A stretch of 11,796 nucleotides of DNA. Source: Leucogyrophana mollusca. Taxonomy: Eukaryota; Basidiomycota; Agaricomycetes; Boletales. The notes beneath the pieces were generated by a model. The model was given only the letters and a program-made list of their open reading frames with translations, searched no databases and was not told the origin of the DNA. The position numbers were made by a program, and so were the translations under genes. The stretch is taken from contig MU266839.1 of the NCBI GenBank assembly GCA_021014945.1, forward strand, positions 1-11,796, given 5' to 3'. Numbering within the stretch: position 1 is the first letter of the stretch; every line of letters begins with the position of its first letter. Below, in pieces: positions 7,198 to 11,796 of the stretch.

Positions 7198-7288
7198 CTA
7201 GCATCCTTGGATCGTCCTCAGCACATCTTGACCACTCCTTGGTTGAGCCCTGCTCCCAATACGGTCTTCTCTGCACTACAATGAACTC
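7198..7288 (+). other. Copia leader ending at the gag ATG
   Basis: The same leader as at 6086-6179, ending ACAATGAACTC with the ATG at 7281. Immediately afterwards the sequence switches to the linker ahead of reverse transcriptase, so all of gag, protease and integrase is missing from this copy. Confidence 0.65.
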
Positions 7289-7467
7289 CCAGCTCGAAGT
7301 AGGAAGCCTCCCCGCGAGTGGTGGAAGCTGTCTCCTGCACAGTTAGTTGAAGATGTTAATGATGACATCGAAGATGCAGACTATGCCATGGATATACCCT
7401 ACTCTGCCACCTCCCCTGCAGAGCCCATGTCATTCAAAGAGGCATTGCATCGTCCTGATGCAGAACA
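7289..7467 (+). pseudogene. Copia pol: linker and start of reverse transcriptase
   Basis: The frame gives ARSRKPPREWWKLSPAQLV, an acidic run (EDVNDDIEDADYA), then MSFKEALHRPDAE. This is the junction between integrase and reverse transcriptase in copia polyproteins, where EA-x-x-xPDA-x-x-W opens the polymerase domain. The frame is open and undamaged up to 7467, where a plus-strand LTR is inserted after the PDAE motif. Nothing of the catalytic polymerase follows on the other side. Confidence 0.8.
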
Positions 7468-7662
7468 TGTTCGCTGTGCTGATTGCGCACTGCCTTGGTC
7501 CAGTGCACTGCTGTGCACACTGGTACTGTACAGCTCATGCTGTGTTCGCTTACTATGTTTGCTGTACTCACAGCCATGCTGTGTTAGCTGTGTATGCACA
7601 GCCTATACTGTAGATATATAGCTACGACGTCCATAGTTAGTTCCCTAGTTACTTACTCTGGA
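7468..7662 (+). mobile_element. LTR copy 8, 3'-truncated at a tRNA-like join
   Basis: It starts TGTTCGCTGTGCTGATTGC at 7468 inside copia reverse transcriptase. GTGCAC palindromes are at about 7503-7516, the TATA box at 7615-7620, and the GTTACTTACTCTGGA motif ends at 7662. The rest of the LTR is replaced by a tRNA 3'-half-like sequence. The 5-base left flank is GAACA; the right flank is lost, so no duplication can be checked. Confidence 0.85.
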
Positions 7663-7692
7663 GGAGGTCCTGGGTTTAATCCCTAGCCTGTC
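7663..7692 (+). repeat. tRNA 3'-half-like sequence with B box
   Basis: AGGAGGTCCTGGGTTTAATC followed by CCTAG matches 7861-7888 of the complete tRNA-like sequence with about two differences. It contains a polymerase III B-box-like GGTTTAATCCC and the T-arm, but no D or anticodon arm. It is followed by about 125 bases (7693-7820) of unknown sequence running up to the complete copy. This may be a 5'-truncated SINE, or a tRNA pseudogene fused to the LTR. Confidence 0.55.
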
Positions 7693-7820
7693 TAACGGCC
7701 TAAAGACACTTGGTGCTGTCAGCCACATAATTAATGCTGCAAGTTGATGTTTCCTTGCTGTAAGACAGACGTCTACCTTGTGCTTCACCTTGTCTAGCCT
7801 TTCAACTCTGTGTTACCCTT
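7693..7820. other. Unidentified stretch, possible SINE body
   Basis: No coding frame of note. It lies between two tRNA-like segments. If the left segment is the end of a SINE head, this would be its body, but I have no second copy in the window to prove it. Confidence 0.25.
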
Positions 7821-7893
7821 GACCATATAGCTTAGTGGTTAGAGCAACTGGTATATGTCCAGGAGGTCCTGGGTTCAATCCCTAGTCTGGTCA
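7821..7893 (+). tRNA. tRNA-like gene, pseudogene or SINE head
   Basis: The 73 bases fold into a full cloverleaf: acceptor GACCATA with TCTGGTC (one T-C mismatch at the sixth pair), D-stem GCTT/GAGC with GG in the loop, anticodon stem CTGG/CCAG plus one A-G mismatch, a 5-base variable loop, and T-stem CTGGG/CCTAG with loop TTCAATC. The A box (TAGCTTAGTGG) and B box (GGTTCAATCCC) are both good, and a TCTTTTC terminator follows at 7894-7900. The anticodon loop TATATGT lacks the universal T33; nominal positions 34-36 read TAT, which I would not trust as an identity. The loop defect and the partial copy next to it favour a tRNA-derived SINE head or a pseudogene over a working tRNA. No CCA is encoded. 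Confidence 0.6.
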
Positions 7894-7929
7894 TCTTTTC
7901 TCTCCCATGGTCACTCACCCATTTGTAAC

Positions 7930-7999
7930 ACTACTGGCCAGAAGACTCTGACTATGAAGCTGACGATGATCTGGATCATGGGCTGGATCATGGGGGAGA
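7930..7999 (+). pseudogene. Copia integrase C-terminal linker, part 1
   Basis: The frame reads PEDSDYEADDDLDHGLDHGG, nearly the same as the acidic tail of the integrase at 10137-11006 (SDSDEADDALDHGGD). It carries a short in-place duplication of LDHG. The coding frame is interrupted by the LTR at 8000 and continues at 8256. The left limit is uncertain. Confidence 0.75.
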
Positions 8000-8255
8000 T
8001 GTTGGTGCTGGTGATTCCACACTCTCTGGTGCGCACTGCCTCTATCCTGTGCACTCCTGTGCACTGCACTGATACCTTATGCTGTACCCACTGTATTGCT
8101 GTGTTGGCTGTGTATGCACAGCCCTTACTGTAGATATATAGCTATGACGTCCATAGTTAGTTATGATCTGGCAGAATATAGTTACTTACTCTGGACTTCA
8201 GTACCAGTGCTTACATGGTGGCTATTCCGCTTCTATAGCTCTCTGAGCATTAACA
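8000..8255 (+). mobile_element. Solo LTR 9, TSD GGAGA
   Basis: The copy is 256 bp in plus orientation, starting TGTTGGTGCTGGTGATTCC and ending GCATTAACA. Target duplications GGAGA are at 7995-7999 and 8256-8260. Removing it and one duplication restores GGG GGA GAT ATG GGT, which encodes GGDMG, in the copia linker. It has the TATA box at 8135-8140 and one complete TTACTTACTCTGGAC motif; the first motif and its surroundings look deleted, leaving TTATGATCTGGC. Confidence 0.93.
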
Positions 8256-8551
8256 GGAGATATGGGTCCACCAGCTACACCTGTGCCTCCTGCTGTTGAG
8301 CCTGGTGTTCCAGCAATTGATCAACCAGTGCTGCCCCAGCCCCTGCCCGACCGCCTGCTCCTGTCCCTGCGCCTCCCCGTCCTCCCAGTCCTGTTGGCAT
8401 TGGTGCCATACTCCCAGCTTGAAGCAGAAAGCCTCCCTGTGAATAGTGGAAGCCGTCTCCTGCACAGCTAGTTGAGGATGTGGATGATGACATCAAAGCT
8501 GCAGACATTGCCATGGACATTGGCCTTCTCCACCACATCTCCTGCAGAGCC
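8256..8551 (+). pseudogene. Copia integrase to reverse transcriptase linker, part 2
   Basis: It continues from 7999 with DMGPPATPVPPAVEPGVP, then a proline- and leucine-rich stretch typical of the unstructured copia linker, then after a frame change SRKPPCE, a TAG where Trp belongs (TGG to TAG), and WKPSPAQLVEDVDDDIKAAD. The last words match 7298-7370. It ends in CATCTCCTGCAGAGCCC at about 8551, where minus-strand integrase sequence takes over. Confidence 0.75.
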
Positions 8552-8628
8552 CTTGATTTTCCGCCCAGTCTGGTTCTCAGCATATGCCTGGAACTGCTTG
8601 AAAGCGGAGAAAGTGTCTGATTTGGCCA
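8546..8628 (-). pseudogene. Short copia integrase fragment, inverted relative to its neighbour
   Basis: The minus strand reads AKSDTFSAFKQFQAYAENQ followed by TGRKIKG, matching AKSDTFAAFRQFKAYTENQ in the integrase at 10137-11006. This is the segment between the first and second catalytic Asp. Both ends are abrupt: at 8546-8551 it meets plus-strand linker sequence, sharing AGAGCC, and near 8628 it joins unrelated sequence. Confidence 0.85.
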
Positions 8629-8635
8629 GGTTCAG

Positions 8636-9064
8636 GTATGTCTCCCCATCCACCTGCCCATGTGATTGGTGACGAAGTCAGGTGGGGTACGACCTGCTTG
8701 AGAAGGAATTTGGGGACCACCCACATAATCCCGAGCGTAGTTTCCAAGGTTCATTGTGGTGATCACAGACCCCTTCTCAAGGGTGCTGATGTAACAGTTG
8801 AAAGCCCCCAGGCTCTTGGGGTTCCTGCGGGAGACGTAAATGGGGTCGCTGTCGTGTAAGAGGCTGGGCTCAACCGTGGAGGGAATGTGGTGGACGTCTG
8901 ATTCAAGGCTGATATCATCGGGGTTGATGCTGGCTGCACCAGCCAGATCGATAGTGGAGCTCAGAGGACTGGTGGTATGGTCCGCCTGCTAAGCTGGAGG
9001 GATCCAATGAGTCATCAAGGAGGTGTGGGTATATGGAGTAGGTGGTGTCGCTGAAGGGAGTCAT
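8636..9064 (-). pseudogene. Unrecognised coding-looking fragment
   Basis: On the minus strand a frame from about 8988 to 8636 is open for about 117 codons with balanced protein-like composition. It includes STIDLAGAASINPDDISLES, SDPIYVSRRNPKSLGAFNCY and TTMNLGNYARDYVGGPQIP. An ATG at 9064 opens a different frame (MTPFSDTTYSIYPHLLDD) that runs 51 codons and overlaps it. The two could be one gene with a frameshift near 8955-8990. Alternatively, an 89-bp intron with donor GTAAGT at 9077 and acceptor TTAG at 8989 would feed the longer frame. I do not recognise the family. It is cut at its 3' end by the integrase fragment. A host-gene exon captured in the repeat cluster, or part of another element, are both possible. 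Confidence 0.45.
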
Positions 9065-9597
9065 TGTGCGTACTTACTCTTTGCATGCATCTGATTACAC
9101 CATGCGTTTGTTACAGTAATTATAGTGGGGATCTGAGGCCTCGTGGTGAAAGACCATTGCAAATTAACATTATTTTTCAGTCAATGGAAAACCAAAAGTT
9201 GGACTTGTGTACATTTGGAATGTTCACCATTTCATCACGGGGATGCTGACAACTTGATGACTCCAGAAATTGCAACTTGAACCCATAAGATGACATCCAA
9301 ATGACGCCTGTCAAACTTGAGGCAATTTGGGTGTGTCCTCGAGGGGAATCCCAGCTTTTAGAACGTGGATCAACAAAATCAAGCAGAACTCACCCGACAC
9401 ACATCCCCCAAGGAAATCTTGCAACAGCACTGAGCGTACTCTCCGATCTGCTTAGATAGGTATCGCGTGACAGAAGCACTACTCTGTGTGCTTCAGGATC
9501 TGTGCTTCGAGCACCCCCCCAGTGAGAACAGATAATGTTACAGGGAAGACTTGTATACTTTTTGCGGGACAATGAACCTTAAATTTGGTAGGCGTCA
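9065..9597. other. Stretch with no recognisable gene
   Basis: About 530 bases without a domain on either strand. It contains a short run of C at about 9514-9520. The minus strand near 9072-9077 has a strong GTAAGT splice-donor-like site that shares TACTTACTCT with the LTR motif. It has no LTR core (no TATATAGCTA and no GTGCAC cluster). Confidence 0.4.
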
Positions 9598-9866
9598 GGG
9601 ATAGCAACTCGAAATTTCGAATAGTTGCAGATGAATGTGGCCCAATAGCAATATCCTGGGAATGTGTGATAGGGAAGCTGACGTACATCCATGTGGACAA
9701 GGGCTAGCAGGTCATGAGTGTGATAGAGCAGGGAAGGGAAGGGGTTGGCATGCATCTTCAGGCATGGCTCACAGATTGGATCTGGTGCAGCGTTTGAGTC
9801 CAGCTGTATTCCAGTCACCAGATTGCGATCTATTAGTGTCTTAACCCCTGCTATGTGTGTTACAAA
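9598..9866 (-). pseudogene. Copia pre-integrase and integrase N-terminal fragment (copy A)
   Basis: Minus-strand words in order: THIAGVKTLIDRNLVTGIQL, DSNAAPDPICEPCLKMHANP, ALVHMDVRQLPYHTFPGY, YWATFICNYSKFRVAIP. The CEPC pair is the second half of the HHCC zinc site of integrase, and the Asp of HMDV is the first catalytic residue. It is open throughout. At 9598 similarity stops right after VAIP, and at 9866 it is cut by the hybrid LTR. It is a different copy from the integrase at 10137-11006, as the sequences overlap in content and differ in detail. Confidence 0.88.
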
Positions 9867-9941
9867 TGTTGAAGCTCTAAAGAGCTAGGAGCGACTTAGC
9901 CACTATTGGGGCAGCCTTGAGGACTGGAGCTATTGGTCCAG
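9867..9941 (-). mobile_element. Hybrid LTR, left arm (minus orientation)
   Basis: TGTTGAAGCTCTAAAGAGC to TTGGTCCAGAG is the 3' end portion of the LTR in minus orientation. At 9941 it changes directly to plus-oriented LTR sequence, so it forms an inverted repeat with 10060-10136. Its flank (ACAAA) does not match the right flank (GGACC). Confidence 0.85.
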
Positions 9942-10136
9942 AGTGCACAGCCTATCCTGTAGATATATAGCTACGGTGTTCCCATAGTTAGTTTCCTTTG
10001 GTTACTTACTCTGGACACATAGGTATGGTACTATAGCATCTCAATATACTGGTTACTTACTCTGGACACATAGTGCCAGTGCTTAAGACTGCCCACCAGT
10101 GGCTATTTCGCTCCTCAGCTCTTCAGAGCTTCAACA
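9942..10136 (+). mobile_element. Hybrid LTR, right arm (plus orientation, long form)
   Basis: It starts inside the LTR at TGCACAGCC just upstream of the TATA box (9964-9969), and carries two copies of GGTTACTTACTCTGGAC at 10000 and 10051, each followed by ACATAG. It ends AGCTTCAACA at 10136. The first half of the LTR, with the GTGCAC palindromes, is missing and replaced by the inverted arm at 9867-9941. Confidence 0.87.
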
Positions 10137-11006
10137 GGACCCATATCTCCCCCATGATCCAGCGCATCATCAGCCTCATCAGAGTCAGAATCAGCAGGGA
10201 CATAGACAGGATTGTCAGCCAATGGATCAGGGAGAGAAGGGCGCGCACTGGAGGGGTTCTTTGAGAGGGGGAAGTACCTCTCATCGAAATCAGCGCGCTC
10301 TGAGATAACTGTGCGCTTGGTGGTCGGATTGTAGAATTTCCACCCCTTGTAGCCTTCAGGATAACCAATGAAGACGCACTTCTCCATGTGAGGGGCAAGC
10401 GCAGCTCTCTTGTCCTTCTGGACATGCACATAGGCAGTGCAGCCCCAAACGCGCAGGTGGGACACATCAGGCTTGCGCCCATGCCACAGCTCATAGGGCA
10501 TCGCGTTGTCCACAGCATCTGTAGGGCACCTGTTCCACACATGGACCAGAGCAGCCAGGCATTCACCCCAGAACGCCTTGGCCATTCCAGACTCGTCCAG
10601 CATGGCAATGATGCGCTCAGCTAGCACCCTGTTTGCTTGCTCTGCAACGCCGTTCTGCTGAGGCCGATTGCGCACTGTATGCTGGCGCACAATGCCACAG
10701 TCCGCAGTGTACTGCAGGAACTCATTGGACATATACTCGCCACCCTTGTCATCCCTGAGAGCCTTGATCTTGCGCCCACTCTGGTTCTCAGTGTATGCTT
10801 TGAACTGCCTGAAAGCAGCGAAGGTGTCTGACTTGGCCTTGAGGGGAATAACAACCCGAAAGCGCGAATAGTCGCAGATGAAGGTGGCCCAGTAGAGGTA
10901 TCCCTGGAAAGTGCGGTATGGCAGCTTGTGGACATCCATGTGTACAAGGGCAATGAGCGCAGAAGTGCGATATTGCGACGATGGGAAGGGGCGACGCTTT
11001 GGAGTC
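10137..11006 (-). pseudogene. Copia integrase core and C-terminal domain (copy B), open frame
   Basis: This is the best preserved coding stretch in the window: 290 codons without a stop on the minus strand. It encodes the catalytic domain that inserts element cDNA. The triad is visible: Asp in LVHMDVHKL (codon 10934-10936), Asp in LRDDKGGEYMS (10748-10750) and Glu in NGVAEQANR (10640-10642), with exactly 35 residues between the last two (DD35E). The copia C-terminal words VFIGYPEGYKGWKFYNP and FDERYFPLSK follow, then an acidic tail ending GGDMGP at the hybrid LTR. The N-terminal zinc Cys pair seen in copy A (CEPC) is absent: the sequence goes from KLDS to KRRPFPSSQYR. A solo LTR (11012-11358) separates it from its pre-integrase part at 11359-11478. 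There is no start codon or promoter of its own, so it is a fragment of a polyprotein. Confidence 0.9.
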
Positions 11007-11184
11007 CAGTTTGTTCGTTCTGCTGATTCCGCACTCTCTGGTGTGTACTGGTGTGCACTGCCTTTGTCCTGTGCACTGCTGTGCACACTGCTGTTGTACA
11101 GCTCTTTCCTATGCTGCGCTTCCCTTACATGCTGTACTCATTGCCTTGCTGTGCTTCCTGTGTATGCACAGCCTACCCTGTAGA

Positions 11185-11190
11185 TATATA
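11185..11190 (+). promoter_or_regulatory. TATA box of the LTR promoter
   Basis: TATATA lies within the block GTAGATATATAGCTAC. The same block is present in LTR copies at 1664, 3029, 3898, 4486, 5981, 7061, 7615, 8135, 9964 and 11613 (first base of the box on the plus strand), with only minor changes. It is among the least variable parts of the LTR, which fits a polymerase II promoter. The start site would be expected about 30-60 bases downstream, near the GGTTACTTACTCTGG motif. Confidence 0.7.
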
Positions 11191-11220
11191 GCTACGATGT
11201 GCCCATAGTTAGTTTCCTTT

Positions 11221-11295
11221 GGTTACTTACTCTGGACACATAGGTATGGTACTATAGCATCTCAATATATTTGGTTACTTACTCTGGATACATAG
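11221..11295 (+). repeat. Intra-LTR direct repeat (52-bp period)
   Basis: GGTTACTTACTCTGGA with a following ACATAG occurs at 11221 and 11273. The same duplication is seen at 10000/10051, 11650/11709 and, in the opposite orientation, 3803/3853. LTRs with a single motif (1548, 4369, 7014) are shorter by about one unit. Confidence 0.85.
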
Positions 11296-11358
11296 TTCCA
11301 CTGTTTAAGGCTGCCCACTAGTGGCTATTTCGCTCCCCAGCTCTTCTGAGCTTCAACA

Positions 11359-11478
11359 CAGTTTGAGTCCAGTGACCAGATTGTGGTCAATCAGTGTTCT
11401 AACACCTGCGATGTGATGGTGTGCCAGTCTCCTGTGCCACAGAGAGATGTCCAGAGGCAGAGTTGTTGCAGGGGAAGC
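11359..11478 (-). pseudogene. Copia pre-integrase part of copy B
   Basis: The minus strand reads ASPATTLPLDISLWHRRLAH, then HHIAGVRTLIDHNLVTGLKL. The His residues of the integrase HHCC zinc site and the Trp of LWHRRL are intact, in contrast to the related copy at 6909 where that Trp is a stop. It joins the integrase at 11006 once the solo LTR and one CAGTT are removed. Its upstream side is cut by the LTR at 11479. Confidence 0.88.
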
Positions 11479-11785
11479 TGTTCGTTCTGGTAATTATGCA
11501 CTGCTGTGCATGCAGTTACTGTACAGCTCCTTTGATTGCTATGTTTCGCTTTAGATGCTCATTGTACTGCCTTATTGCTGTGTTGGCTGTGTAGCATAGC
11601 CTCTACTGTAGATATATAGATACATCGAGTCCATAGTTCGTTTCCCTTTGGTTACTTACTCTGGACTGCTAGGTATGCTCCTATATGCGCTTATACTGCT
11701 AATACACAGGTTACTTACTCTGGACTGCTAGATCCTAAGCCTAAGTCGACCCAGCTAGTGGCTAGACTATTCCCCAGCTTCAACA
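11479..11785 (+). mobile_element. LTR copy 13, long form
   Basis: The copy is 307 bp, TGTTCGTTCTGGTAATTATG to CCAGCTTCAACA. The TATA box is at 11613-11618. Two perfect 23-base repeats begin GGTTACTTACTCTGGAC and end TGCTAG, at 11650 and 11709. The region with GTGCAC palindromes is shorter than in other copies. Flanks GAAGC and CTGTG do not match, so the target duplication is absent or a rearrangement followed. Only 11 bases of unknown sequence remain to the window end. Confidence 0.88.
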
Positions 11786-11796
11786 CTGTGAGCCAT

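Larger units (their letters stand above)
11012..11358 (+). mobile_element. Solo LTR 12, complete long form, TSD CAGTT
   Basis: The best reference copy in the window: 347 bp, TGTTCGTTCTGCTGATTCC to GAGCTTCAACA. Perfect target duplications CAGTT lie at 11007-11011 and 11359-11363. It interrupts copia pre-integrase/integrase sequence of the minus strand. GTGCAC palindromes lie at about 11053-11087, the TATA box at 11185-11190, and the two GGTTACTTACTCTGG motifs at 11221 and 11273. Confidence 0.95.

Noticed and set aside
7388..7621. Similar short proteins encoded in several LTR copies (Cys- and Leu-rich peptides, with antisense HTQLTQHG-like versions)
   Set aside because: They recur only because the LTR recurs. 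Each copy breaks the frame differently and the starts are not ATG. They are accidental frames over the TGCTGTGCAC-rich region.
7821..7893. A functional tRNA with anticodon TAT
   Set aside because: Position 33 is A instead of T, two stems have mismatches, and a partial copy lies nearby, so a decoding role is not supported.
8262..8471. Proline/leucine-rich plus-strand peptide and overlapping Gly/Ala-rich minus-strand peptides as genes
   Set aside because: This is the low-complexity linker of copia pol, fixed by the DMGPP start and SRKPP end. The minus-strand frames are shadows.
11007..11086. N-terminal extension of the integrase frame up to 11086
   Set aside because: These codons are antisense LTR sequence beyond the CAGTT duplication, not integrase. 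The copia homology starts at 11006.
1500..11785. CRISPR array or bacterial repeat system suggested by many similar units
   Set aside because: The units are 200-350 bp in both orientations with TG...CA ends and 5-bp target duplications, so they are LTRs, not short regular repeats with spacers.

Overview
The window reads as a repeat graveyard from a fungal nuclear genome, most likely a mushroom-forming basidiomycete (Agaricomycetes). The reasons are a decayed PIF/Harbinger transposase with a 53-bp intron, several pieces of a Ty1/copia retrotransposon whose wording I recognise from basidiomycete elements, and no intact host gene. The taxon is inferred from family resemblance and intron size. Nothing looks bacterial: there are no operons and no ribosome binding sites.

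Layout. 1-865: two diverged arms of an inverted repeat around a pyrimidine-rich spacer. 977-2340: a minus-strand PIF/Harbinger transposase pseudogene, split by a solo LTR at 1548-1843. 2916-4051: LTR pieces, a primer-binding site with leader on the minus strand, and the end of a copia RNase H domain on the plus strand. 4369-5522: a minus-strand gene remnant with a possible PD-(D/E)XK-like core, split by another solo LTR. 5846-7467: plus-strand LTR, primer-binding site, leader and gag/protease pieces, then a second LTR with leader joined to a pol linker. 7468-8255: more LTRs and a tRNA-like sequence. 8256-8628: copia pieces meeting head to head. 8636-9064: an unrecognised coding-looking fragment. 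9598-11785: minus-strand copia integrase sequence, including a 290-codon open stretch with all three DDE residues, broken up by three more LTRs.

The unifying element is one LTR family, about 280-350 bp, beginning TGTTCG or TGTTGG and ending CAACA. It is present in at least twelve full or partial copies in both orientations. Five copies (1548, 3734, 4369, 8000, 11012) have perfect 5-bp target-site duplications, and removing the LTR at 1548, 4369 or 8000 rejoins the reading frame of the interrupted host sequence. The LTR carries an invariant TATATA box, GTGCAC palindromes upstream of it, and a 17-23 bp direct repeat just downstream. Where internal sequence follows, it starts at once with GGTTATGAGCCC, the complement of the initiator-tRNA anticodon arm, so the family probably uses a half-tRNA primer as Drosophila copia does.

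Decay is strongly directional. The Harbinger catalytic Asp codons read as Asn, three Trp codons read TGA, and the copia protease DTG reads DTS, all G-to-A on the coding strand. The two arms of the left inverted repeat differ largely by CpG-to-TpG/CpA changes. This fits methylated-cytosine deamination or a RIP-like process on silenced repeats.
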